Below, in pieces: positions 14,005-21,412 of a stretch of 26,293 nucleotides of DNA (its first letter is position 1; each line of letters opens with the position of its first letter). The notes under the pieces are model-generated. The model was not told the origin of the DNA. It was given only the letters and a program-made list of their open reading frames with translations, and made no database searches. The stretch is taken from NCBI GenBank assembly GCA_002849045.2, contig NCRO01000052.1, forward strand, positions 1 to 26,293, given 5' to 3'. Position numbers and translations under genes: made by a program. The stretch is from Candidatus Sediminicultor secundus (GTDB lineage Bacteria > Atribacterota > JS1 > SB-45 > 34-128).

Positions 14005-14781
14005 ATGAATAAAAGTAATATCTTATTGGAAATAAAAGGATTTAAAAAGAAATTTGGAGGATTAACAGCAGTTTCTAATTTTTCTCTTTATTTAAACAAA
14101 GGTGAAATAAAAGGTTTAATTGGTCCAAACGGAGCTGGAAAAACTACAGTTTTTAATTTAATAACAGGTTTTTATAAACCTAACAATGGAAAAATATTAC
14201 TTAAAGGTGTCGATATTACTAATGAATCACCAGATGTAAGGGTAAATAGAGGCATGGGAAGAACTTTTCAAGAAATAAGAATGCAAAAACATGTTAAGGT
14301 AATTGATGAAATAAAAGTAGCTTTTTTTCGACACATGAAATACAATTTTTTTGATGTAATATTTCAAACATCTAATTATACAAGTGAAGAAAAAAAAATA
14401 ACAGAGAAATCTAAAGAAATTATGGATTTTTTAGGCATAGCTAATTTAGCAAATCAAATTGCAGAAGACATTCCCTTTGTTTTACAAAGGAAAGTTAGTA
14501 TTGCTCGAGCTTTAGCATTAAAACCCGAATTGCTTTTACTTGATGAGCCTGCAAGTGGTTTAAACCCAAATGAGACGAGAGAACTAACCGAACTAATTTG
14601 TAAAATAAAAGAAAAATTTAATTTAACTATAATTATTATCGAACATGATATGACGGTTGTAATGACAGTTTGTAATGATATTATTGCTATGAATGAAGGG
14701 AATATTATAGGAAGAGGAGTACCAAAAGAAATTCAAAATAATAAAAAAGTAATAGAAGCTTATTTAGGAGGTATTTCATGA
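14005..14781 (+). CDS. HAAT-type ABC transporter ATP-binding protein, LivG-like
   Basis: A 258-residue ABC ATPase. Walker A is GPNGAGKTT (40-48), the Q-loop Gln is Gln89 (RTFQE), Walker B is LLLLDEP (177-182) and the switch His is His214 (IEHD). The ABC signature is degenerate: where LivG proteins have LPYGQQRR, this one reads IPFVLQRK (156-163), so the key glycine is Val159. ARALALKPELLLLDEP follows normally. An in-frame GTG at 13987 would add six residues, but AAAGG spaced ten bases from the ATG at 14005 favours the latter. The stop overlaps the start of the LivF-like gene (ATGA). It energises import by the two permeases. Confidence 0.9.
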   Translation: MNKSNILLEIKGFKKKFGGLTAVSNFSLYLNKGEIKGLIGPNGAGKTTVFNLITGFYKPNNGKILLKGVDITNESPDVRVNRGMGRTFQEIRMQKHVKVIDEIKVAFFRHMKYNFFDVIFQTSNYTSEEKKITEKSKEIMDFLGIANLANQIAEDIPFVLQRKVSIARALALKPELLLLDEPASGLNPNETRELTELICKIKEKFNLTIIIIEHDMTVVMTVCNDIIAMNEGNIIGRGVPKEIQNNKKVIEAYLGGIS

Positions 14782-15500
14782 GTAATGTTCCAATACTTGA
14801 ATTAAATAATGTCGTAGCAGGATATGGAAAAAAGGAAATAATAAATAAAATATCTATTAAAATTAATCAAGGGAGAATAGTGACTTTATTAGGTTCGAAT
14901 GCAGTAGGGAAGTCGACTATTTTAAAAACTATTCTTTCTCAAACTTGTTTAAGGAGTGGAGAAATTAAATATAATGGTATAAATATATCCAATCTCTCTA
15001 CTTATAAAATAGCGAGGTTGGGTATATCATATGTTCCTGAAGGACGAGGTATATTTGCTAATTTAACTACTAAAGAAAATTTACGAGCAGGTGCATATCT
15101 TTTAAAAAGCAAACAGGAACTCGAGAATAATTTAAATCGAGTATATTCAATATTTCCTATTCTTAAGGAAAGGAGTAATCAATTAGCAGAATCGCTTAGT
15201 GGAGGAGAACAAGAAATGTTAGTTATAGGGCGATCTTTAATGAGTAAACCGAATTTATTATTATTAGACGAACCTTCTTTGGGCCTTGCTCCTAAATTAG
15301 TAGAGTTAATAGGGAAGATATTAAAGGAAATTAATAATGAAGGAGTATGTATTTTACTAGTAGAACAAAATGCAAAATTAGCTTTAGAGTTAGCAGATTA
15401 TGGATATTTAATTAGAAAAGGTACTATTGTTTTAGAAGGGGATACTAAAGATCTAATTAAGAATAAAAAAATTAAAGAGATATATTTAGGCATCGTATAA
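14778..15500 (+). CDS. HAAT-type ABC transporter ATP-binding protein, LivF-like
   Basis: A 240-residue ABC ATPase, partner of the LivG-like protein. Walker A is GSNAVGKST (39-47), the signature LSGGEQ (140-145) is intact, and Walker B is LLLDEP (161-166). As usual in LivF, Gln197 takes the place of the switch histidine (LLVEQNAK). YVPEGRGIF (85-93) is a LivF hallmark. Its start overlaps the upstream stop by four bases, so the two ATPases are translationally coupled and likely form a heterodimer. The intact signature here contrasts with the altered one in the partner, suggesting an asymmetric ATPase pair. Confidence 0.92.
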   Translation: MSNVPILELNNVVAGYGKKEIINKISIKINQGRIVTLLGSNAVGKSTILKTILSQTCLRSGEIKYNGINISNLSTYKIARLGISYVPEGRGIFANLTTKENLRAGAYLLKSKQELENNLNRVYSIFPILKERSNQLAESLSGGEQEMLVIGRSLMSKPNLLLLDEPSLGLAPKLVELIGKILKEINNEGVCILLVEQNAKLALELADYGYLIRKGTIVLEGDTKDLIKNKKIKEIYLGIV

Positions 15501-15552
15501 ATCCAGTGTATATTAATTAAAATCAAATTAAGAATATAATAAGGAGTAGGTC

Positions 15553-16434
15553 ATGAATTATTTTATGCAACAGATAATAAATGCATTAGGGTGGGGAAGT
15601 ATACTTGCTTTATTAGCAGCAGGGTATACTATGACTTTTGGAATTATAGGATTAGTTAATTTTGCTTACGGTGAAGTTTTTATGGCGGCTGCCTTTGCTG
15701 CTTATTTTGCTTTAACTATTTTTAATTTGCCTTATTGGGTGGCTCTTTTAGTTGGTTTAATTAGTGCAATAGTTATTGGATTAGCAATAGAAAAGATAGC
15801 TTTTAAACCAGTCAGAGGAGCCGGAATGATTACTCTTTTTATTACATCGCTAGGTGCCTCGATAATAATTAGAAATTTATTTGTAATGCTCTTTGATGAT
15901 AGCTTGAAAAGTTTCAAGGCACCTAATTTTTTAAGAGGGGTGTATTTATTAAGCGATTTAATAATTTTTAAAAAAAGTATGCTAATTTTTTTAATAACTA
16001 TAATATTATGCATCGTACTTGTGTATATTGTAAAGAATACTAAACTGGGTATTGCCATGAGGAGCATATCTTATGATAGCCAAATAGCTGAAACTTTAGG
16101 AATCAATACCGAAAGAATTATTATAATTACATTTATAATTGCCTCATTTCTTGGAGGTATAGCGGGGATACTATGGGGAATATTGTATGGTTCAGTTAGG
16201 GCTAGTATGGGAGCCATCATGGTTGTTGATGCTTTTATTGCTTCAGTTGTAGGAGGGGTAGGGAATGTTTTTGGAGCTATGGTTTCGGGCTATATTCTTG
16301 CAATTGGCTCAGCCCTCTTTATTGCATATTTACCTCAGGAACTTGTTGGCCTAAAACCTCTTTTTGTATGGATTGTATTTTTTATAATACTTATCTTTAA
16401 ACCAAGTGGCCTTTTTAGAGCAAATATAAAATAG
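15553..16434 (+). CDS. HAAT-type ABC transporter permease, LivH-like
   Basis: A 293-residue integral inner-membrane protein with about eight hydrophobic segments. The N-terminal QQIINALGWGSILALLAAGY and the FGIIGLVNFAYGEVFMAAAF segment are typical of LivH/UrtB/FmdE permeases. The cytoplasmic coupling region is probably the AMRSISYDSQIAETLGINTE stretch, including the EAA-like helix that contacts the ATPases. GGVGNVFGAMVSGYILAIG near the C-terminus is also characteristic. An AAGGAG ribosome binding site precedes the ATG. It lies 52 bases after the LivF-like gene and 15 bases before the second permease, with which it would form the membrane channel. Confidence 0.92.
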   Translation: MNYFMQQIINALGWGSILALLAAGYTMTFGIIGLVNFAYGEVFMAAAFAAYFALTIFNLPYWVALLVGLISAIVIGLAIEKIAFKPVRGAGMITLFITSLGASIIIRNLFVMLFDDSLKSFKAPNFLRGVYLLSDLIIFKKSMLIFLITIILCIVLVYIVKNTKLGIAMRSISYDSQIAETLGINTERIIIITFIIASFLGGIAGILWGILYGSVRASMGAIMVVDAFIASVVGGVGNVFGAMVSGYILAIGSALFIAYLPQELVGLKPLFVWIVFFIILIFKPSGLFRANIK

Positions 16435-16449
16435 TAATAGGAGTAGAAA

Positions 16450-17478
16450 ATGAAATTTGAAAAAAATATTATAGTAAAATATATTTTAGGAGTCGGTTTG
16501 TTTTTTGTAACATTTTATTTATTAGAAAAATTATTATCTGGTTTTTGGTTAACGTTATTTTTACTATTTGGAATAAATGTTATATTAGCAATTTCATTAA
16601 ATGTTATAAATGGTTGGATAGGGTTTTTTTCTATAGGTCATGGGGGAATTATGTTGGTAGGAGCATATGCAGCTGCGTTTCTTACTCTCCCACCTTCTTT
16701 CAAAGAAGGAATTTTAAATTTACACCTACCAGCTTTTATTTTAAATATTCAACTTCCTTTACTGCCAGCTTTATTGATAGGAGGTATATTTGGTGTTATG
16801 GCAGGCGTTGTTCTAGTTTTACCGGCCTTACGTTTACGGGGTATGTATTTTTGTGCGGGAACACTTGGATTCAATATAATTGCGACAACTATTGCCGAAA
16901 ACTTACCCAATGTAACAAACGGAGCTATGGGCTTAAGACAATTTCCTTTTTATACTAATATTTGGTGGGTGTGGGGAATAGCAATTTTCTTAATATATAT
17001 TACATTAATGTTAAAAAAGAGTTACATAGGAAGAGCTTTTATATCTATAGGGAAGGATCAATGTTTGGCAGAACATATGGGAATAAATCTATTAAAATAT
17101 AAAATATATGCTTTTGGGTTTAGTGCTTTCTTTACTGCCATAGGTGCAATTTTATGGATTCATCTTATATTAAACCTGTATCCCAGAGCATTTGATCTAA
17201 CTTTGGTTTTTAGTGTAGTAGCAATGATAGTTATTGGAGGAATGGGAAGTGTAAGCGGATCAATAATAGGTGCAGCTATTGTAACATTATTTACAGAAAC
17301 TTTAGCTCCGATAGAAGAGGGGTTTAATTTTTTCGGTTTTCAAGTACCCCAAGCACTAGGGCTTACAACTATTCTTTTAGGAGTTTTGTTAATTGTAGTG
17401 TTGATTAAAAAACCAGAAGGAATAATGGGGGAGAAAGAAATTTCCTTAAATTTTTTTAAATGGAAAAAAATAATTTAA
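16450..17478 (+). CDS. HAAT-type ABC transporter permease, LivM-like
   Basis: A 342-residue integral membrane protein with roughly eight to ten hydrophobic segments, partner of the LivH-like permease. Typical segments are NVINGWIGFFSIGHGGIMLV near the N-terminus, LRLRGMYFCAGTLGF in the middle, GRAFISIGKDQCLAEHMGIN (coupling helix) and VIGGMGSVSGSIIGAAIVT towards the end. It completes the transporter: binding protein, two ATPases and two permeases, all co-directional. An AATAGGAG ribosome binding site lies before the ATG. The operon ends here; no clear terminator hairpin follows within the next 60 bases. Confidence 0.92.
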   Translation: MKFEKNIIVKYILGVGLFFVTFYLLEKLLSGFWLTLFLLFGINVILAISLNVINGWIGFFSIGHGGIMLVGAYAAAFLTLPPSFKEGILNLHLPAFILNIQLPLLPALLIGGIFGVMAGVVLVLPALRLRGMYFCAGTLGFNIIATTIAENLPNVTNGAMGLRQFPFYTNIWWVWGIAIFLIYITLMLKKSYIGRAFISIGKDQCLAEHMGINLLKYKIYAFGFSAFFTAIGAILWIHLILNLYPRAFDLTLVFSVVAMIVIGGMGSVSGSIIGAAIVTLFTETLAPIEEGFNFFGFQVPQALGLTTILLGVLLIVVLIKKPEGIMGEKEISLNFFKWKKII

Positions 17479-17540
17479 ATAAATAATATTAGTATTTTAC
17501 TTTAATTAATAGGTAAATTGGATAATTAGTAAATTAAATA

Positions 17541-17550
17541 AGGAGGTGAT
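17541..17550 (+). other. Orphan perfect Shine-Dalgarno sequence
   Basis: AGGAGGTGAT, complementary to the 16S rRNA tail, occurs here with no usable start codon or open frame behind it (a TTAATTATTTAA run follows). The same ten bases occur at 12424-12433 before ATG-TAA. Likely the remains of a lost gene start. Confidence 0.4.
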
Positions 17551-17611
17551 AAGTTAATTATTTAAAAATAAATACTATACTCAAAAATCAATATTAACTT
17601 GCATTTAAAAA

Positions 17612-17647
17612 AATGTGAGGTAGAGGTGCGGATAATAATGATTAAGG
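17612..17647 (+). ncRNA. Possible 5' fragment of a lysine riboswitch (L box)
   Basis: The stretch reads GTGAGGTAGAGGTGCGGATA then ATAATGATTAAGG. The 5' end of lysine riboswitches carries the conserved string GAGGTAGAGGTGCG followed by an A/T-rich segment. Only this first arm is present: the remaining stems, the AGCGGAGAGC-type core and any downstream lysine gene are missing, because the sequence runs straight into the reverse-oriented amidohydrolase fragment. Identification rests on one conserved string. Confidence 0.5.
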
Positions 17648-18301
17648 GTCTTCAATATAACCGCGACAATAAGCATTAACATGAGCAATATGCAAAGGTT
17701 TGCCTTCAGCTAATTTAACTGCCTCTTCTAACCCCTGAATGTTACTTCCAGTTTGAGTTGTTCCTACGTGAAACCCCATATACCCTCTTTCCTGGTGGGT
17801 TATTTGAAAAATATTATAAGTAACTTCAGGAGTGAGTGGATAATGGCCTCCTAATATTTTTATTCCAATCGCTCCACTATCTAAATTTTTATTGATAACT
17901 TTTTTTAATTCTTCAACTGGAGGATTTTTGCTTTTAATGCCATTCTCGGGATAGATTGCTTCTAAAACTGCTACATTTAGCCCACATCCATATTTAGTTA
18001 TCTCTCGTTTAATTACTTCTATCGGCCCTTCAAAATCGAAAGCAGTAGTCACACCGGCATTTATTAACATTCGGTAACCTGCTCCTTTGGCCTCCGGTCT
18101 GGCAATATGACAGTGAGTGTCTATAATTCCAGGTATGATGACTTGCCCGCTAATATCAACTACTTGCTCAGCTAAAGAGTCGTCAATTTCTCCTTCCACC
18201 TTAGCGATTTTATCCCCTTTTACCGCAACATCACCGATAAAATCTCTATTATTAGCAGGGTCAACAATACGCCCTCTTTTAAATAAAAAATCATATTTCA
18301 T
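17642..18301 (-). pseudogene. Amidohydrolase (dihydroorotase/hydantoinase-like), 3'-truncated
   Basis: The N-terminal 219 residues of a metal-dependent amidohydrolase. The small beta-sandwich start is MKYDFLFKRGRIVDPANN. The metal motif HxH is IDTHCHI, preceded by GQVIIPG. Further likely ligands are His in MGFHVGTT and His in HIAHVNAYCRG. Family members run to about 380-450 residues; this one stops after CRGYIEDP, losing the last metal-binding Asp and the C-terminal half. The missing end coincides with the riboswitch-like fragment on the other strand. The ATG at 18301 matches family starts; a GTG at 18313 is an alternative. Probably inactive unless the truncation is an assembly artefact. Confidence 0.8.
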
Positions 18302-18571
18302 TATAAGCCACACTTTCTTAATTTTTTAAATTTTTATTAATGTGTATAATTTATCTTTTATATTCTCTATACTACTATACTACAAATTATTCAAAAATCC
18401 TTTTTTTATAGAGAAAAAAATACGACAGAGAACGAATTTTTGCCGTATTTTATTTCTATAATTTTTTATTTTTAAGGATATTAGTAGCAGCATAGAAAAA
18501 GAAAACATGGCACGCCGTGTTTCTACAAAATTTTAGGAATGTGGTACATCGTATTTCTGTTAGCTTGAATC
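18302..18571. other. Gap with two hairpins
   Basis: No gene. A stem with arms AAATACG (18418-18424) and CGTATTT (18444-18450) could terminate the minus-strand yjbQ transcript. A second palindrome-like unit, ACATGGC-AC-GCCGTGT (18505-18520), is followed by TTCTACA and resembles the short palindromes in other gaps. The rest is AT-rich and featureless to me. Confidence 0.4.
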
Positions 18572-18991
18572 TTATTCTCCGATAATCTTTACCAGTACTC
18601 TTTTGCGCCTTCGGCCGTCAAATTCTCCATAAAATATCTGTTCCCAGGGTCCGAAATCTAATCTGCCAGCAGTAACTGCCACCACTACTTCCCGACCCAT
18701 TACCTGTCGCTTTAGATGGGCATCACCATTGTCCTCACCAGTTCTATTATGAAGATACTGAGAGGTTGGTTCATGAGGAGCAAGTTCTTCCAACCATCTT
18801 TTATAATCTTCATGGAGCCCTCCCTCATCATCATTAATAAAAACAGAAGCAGTAATGTGCATAGCATTTACCAGACATAAACCTTCTTTTATTCCGCTTT
18901 CGTGTAAGGCTTCTTCCACTTGATTAGTAATGTTAATAAAGGCTACCCTTTCCAAGGCATTAAACCATAATTCTTTTTTATAAGATTTCAT
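18572..18991 (-). CDS. yjbQ: YjbQ/UPF0047 family protein
   Basis: A complete 139-residue protein of the UPF0047/YjbQ family (annotated as secondary thiamine-phosphate synthase enzyme after E. coli YjbQ, whose physiological role is unsettled). Conserved blocks are [15 protein letters not shown] (42-56), [19 protein letters not shown] (87-104), and [18 protein letters not shown] (111-128). The conserved histidines His45 and His92 probably bind a metal ion. An AAGGAGG ribosome binding site sits before the ATG. It lies 12 bases downstream of the ptb gene on the same strand, so probably in one operon with ptb and buk. Confidence 0.92.
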   Translation of the reverse strand: MKSYKKELWFNALERVAFINITNQVEEALHESGIKEGLCLVNAMHITASVFINDDEGGLHEDYKRWLEELAPHEPTSQYLHNRTGEDNGDAHLKRQVMGREVVVAVTAGRLDFGPWEQIFYGEFDGRRRKRVLVKIIGE

Positions 18992-19003
18992 AAATATTCC
19001 TCC

Positions 19004-19903
19004 TTATTTACTACATAAAATAGAGAGGGCGATGCAATTTAATTTCACATCACTCTTATCTGCTCTGGAGGGTATTACTACCGGAGCTTTGGTACCCACC
19101 AATGTATGTCCTATCTGATAATTGGCGTAATAGGTAAGCGCTTTGCCAAAGATATTTCCGGCAGCAATATCGGGAACAATTAGAATATCAGCTTTTCCTG
19201 CCACCGGTGAAGTAATGCCTTTTTTCCGGGCAGCAAATTCTGAAATGGCATTATCTAAAGCCAGCGGCCCATCGATAATACAGCCGCCAATCTGTTTTCT
19301 TTCATTCATTTTGGAAATCATCCCTGCCTTGATGGTCTCTTCCATATCAGGATTTATGGTTTCCACAGCAGCAAGCAAGGCAACTTTGGGAGTCTTTATC
19401 CCCAGCTTGCAGGCAACTTCCACAGCATTATTTATAATAGCCACTAAAGTCTTCACATCCGGTTTGAGATTTACTCCGCCATCGCTCATTAATACTAATT
19501 TAGAATTTTCTCCTCTTTTATCTTCAAAGATAAAAACATCGCTAACAATTTTATCTGTCCTTAAACCCCACTCTTTATTTAATACTACCTTTAAAAGGGT
19601 GGCTGTTTTTATCTTCCCTTTAAGAAGCGTCCCTCCTTCTTTTACTTTTTCTACCGCCAAGCGTGCTTTTTCTAAATCTTCCTTTGCTTCAATAATCTCT
19701 TTTACAAAATTACTTTCGCCCAATAAAGAAATAGACTTTTCAATTTCTGTTTTATCTCCCACTAAAATTCCTTCTCCAAATCCGTAATTATAACAATCTT
19801 TTAAGGCTTTTAAGGTTTCAATATCTTCTCCGCCGGCAACGATGATTCTTTCTCTGCCTTTAGTTTTTAAATTGGCAAATAATTCTTTAAAACTTTTTAT
19901 CAT
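19004..19903 (-). CDS. ptb: Phosphate butyryltransferase (phosphate acyltransferase family)
   Basis: A 299-residue enzyme that exchanges CoA for phosphate on butyryl-CoA or branched-chain acyl-CoA. Length and sequence match Ptb: RIIVAGGEDIETLKAL near the N-terminus, LMSDGGVNLKPD in the middle, and GGCIIDGPLALDNAIS plus KADILIVPDIAAGNIFGKAL in the C-terminal domain. GGAGG followed by TTCGAAG fixes the ATG at 19903; an upstream in-frame ATG would add 20 residues translated from a CACAGATTA repeat. It lies 84 bases downstream of buk on the same strand. Together the two enzymes make ATP from acyl-CoA by way of acyl-phosphate. Specificity (butyrate, isobutyrate or isovalerate) cannot be decided from sequence. 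Confidence 0.92.
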   Translation of the reverse strand: MIKSFKELFANLKTKGRERIIVAGGEDIETLKALKDCYNYGFGEGILVGDKTEIEKSISLLGESNFVKEIIEAKEDLEKARLAVEKVKEGGTLLKGKIKTATLLKVVLNKEWGLRTDKIVSDVFIFEDKRGENSKLVLMSDGGVNLKPDVKTLVAIINNAVEVACKLGIKTPKVALLAAVETINPDMEETIKAGMISKMNERKQIGGCIIDGPLALDNAISEFAARKKGITSPVAGKADILIVPDIAAGNIFGKALTYYANYQIGHTLVGTKAPVVIPSRADKSDVKLNCIALSILCSK

Positions 19904-19914
19904 CTTCGAACCTC

Positions 19915-19970
19915 CTATACACAGATTACATACACAGATTACACCGATATAAAACAAGTACACAGATTAT
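19915..19970. repeat. Short direct repeats ACACAGATTA
   Basis: Three copies of ACACAGATTA or close variants (about 19919, 19932, 19960) lie in the ptb-buk gap, mixed with ACACCGATAT. They resemble other degenerate intergenic repeats in this window. No function is visible. Confidence 0.5.
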
Positions 19971-19987
19971 GCTGAATAAATTTGATT

Positions 19988-21055
19988 TTAGGAATATGTT
20001 TTTACTTCTTCTGCTCCATTTATCACTCTTATGACTGCTTCGGCTAAAGCCTTCATCTCTTCTTCCCCCGGATAAACTACAATAGGAGCTATCCAGCCTG
20101 CTCGATCTTTTATCCTGTTTACTAAAATTTCATTATGAGATATTCCACCGGTAAGAATAATTGCTTCAACTTTTCCTTTTAATACTGTAGCCATTGCACC
20201 GATTTCTTTGGCAATCTGGTAACACATCCCTTCAAAGATTAATTGGGCATAATTATCTCCTCTTTCTATCATTTTAATAACTTCTCTTAAGTCATTGGTA
20301 CCCAAATAAGAGACAAGTCCACCCTGATGAGTAATAAGCTTGTATAATTCTTTTTCTGAATGTTTACCAGAATAACATAGATGGCTCAGAGCCTTATTAG
20401 GGAGAGAGCCGGTTCGCTCGGGTGAAAAAGGTCCTCCGTCATTAGCATTATTCGCATCTACAATTCTTCCTTTCTCAATGGGGGCAATAGATATCCCTCC
20501 ACCCAAATGGGCTACAATAATATTTAATTCCTCAAGCTTTTTCCCCTGTTCTTTAGCGTAATGGAAAGCATTAGCTCGGATATTTAAAGTATGAAGTAAA
20601 GATTTTCTTTCTATCCCTTTTAGCCCGGATATTCGGGCGATATCGGTAAATTCATCAACCGATACGGGATCAGCAATATAAGCAGGGACATCAACTATTT
20701 TTGCTATTTCAGAGGCAATAATCCCTCCTAAATTAGAAGCATGTTCTATGGGAGAATTTTTTAAGTCAAAAATAAGCTTATCGTTTACCTCATAGGTTCC
20801 GGCTTTCAAAGGTTTTAATACACCGCCCCGTCCTATAATTGCTTTTAATGAATCGGTATCTATATTTTTCTTTTTCAACGTATCCAAAATGATCTTTTTT
20901 CTGACCGGACCTTGTTCTAATAGAGATTTAAATTGGGAAAGTTCTTCTATAGAATGAGAGATAGTTTCCTTAAAAATTTCTTTTCCTTCCTGGTTGAATA
21001 TTGCTATTTTGGTAGAAGTTGAACCCGGATTAATTACTAAGATATTTTCTTTCAT
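19988..21055 (-). CDS. buk: Butyrate kinase (acetokinase family)
   Basis: A 355-residue ASKHA-fold kinase that converts acyl-phosphate and ADP to the acid and ATP. The N-terminal phosphate-binding motif is INPGSTSTKIAIF (8-20), and IIVAHLGGGISIAPI and AIILTGGISHNEILV supply further nucleotide-binding loops. NDGGPFSPERTGSLP is characteristic of butyrate rather than acetate kinases. An AAGGAG ribosome binding site lies before the ATG. The order buk, ptb, yjbQ on the minus strand suggests a single operon for substrate-level phosphorylation from fermentation or from amino-acid degradation. Confidence 0.94.
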   Translation of the reverse strand: MKENILVINPGSTSTKIAIFNQEGKEIFKETISHSIEELSQFKSLLEQGPVRKKIILDTLKKKNIDTDSLKAIIGRGGVLKPLKAGTYEVNDKLIFDLKNSPIEHASNLGGIIASEIAKIVDVPAYIADPVSVDEFTDIARISGLKGIERKSLLHTLNIRANAFHYAKEQGKKLEELNIIVAHLGGGISIAPIEKGRIVDANNANDGGPFSPERTGSLPNKALSHLCYSGKHSEKELYKLITHQGGLVSYLGTNDLREVIKMIERGDNYAQLIFEGMCYQIAKEIGAMATVLKGKVEAIILTGGISHNEILVNRIKDRAGWIAPIVVYPGEEEMKALAEAVIRVINGAEEVKTYS

Positions 21056-21412
21056 ATATTTCTCCTTAATTGGTTAATCGGTTAGTTGGTTAAGGATTTA
21101 ATCTTAAACCAATTAACTAAATAACTAACTAACCAGCTAACTAAATACTAACGACTATTCACTATTCACTAACGGCTAATTTATTTTTACAATACCACAT
21201 AACGGAAAAAAATCCTTCTTTTTCTGAAAAATATTTTAAGAAATTTTTAAGTTAACCAAAATAATAGCGGTTTTCAAAAACAAATTTTAAAGATAACCGT
21301 TTGGATGTGAGATAGATAAAGAAGAAAAGAAAAATTATCTGACAAATTCATGATCTTGATTCGAACATTATTCTACAGCTAGAGGGGAGAGAGTTGGGAG
21401 ACTATAATATAA
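21056..21412. repeat. Gap with degenerate GGTTAA-type inverted repeats
   Basis: No gene. At 21067-21150 units such as GGTTAATCGGTTAGTTGGTTAA are followed by their approximate complement (TTAAACCAATTAACTAA and CTAACTAACC), which can fold into a long imperfect hairpin upstream of buk. ACTATTCACTATTCACTAA tandem units follow at about 21155-21175. Similar text occurs at 1660-1745 and 17500-17535. Confidence 0.55.

Noticed and set aside
12424..17550. Reading the two AGGAGGTGAT copies flanking the transporter operon as insertion-site duplications
   Set aside because: The string is the ideal ribosome binding site and recurs for that reason; the bases around the two copies differ.
19143..19787. Long open frame (214 codons) antisense to ptb
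   Set aside because: It mirrors the ptb coding frame; composition is that of an antisense shadow and the opposite strand carries a clear enzyme.
21067..21150. Riboswitch or regulatory leader upstream of buk
   Set aside because: The foldback arises from degenerate GGTTAA repeats seen in other gaps, without conserved riboswitch motifs.
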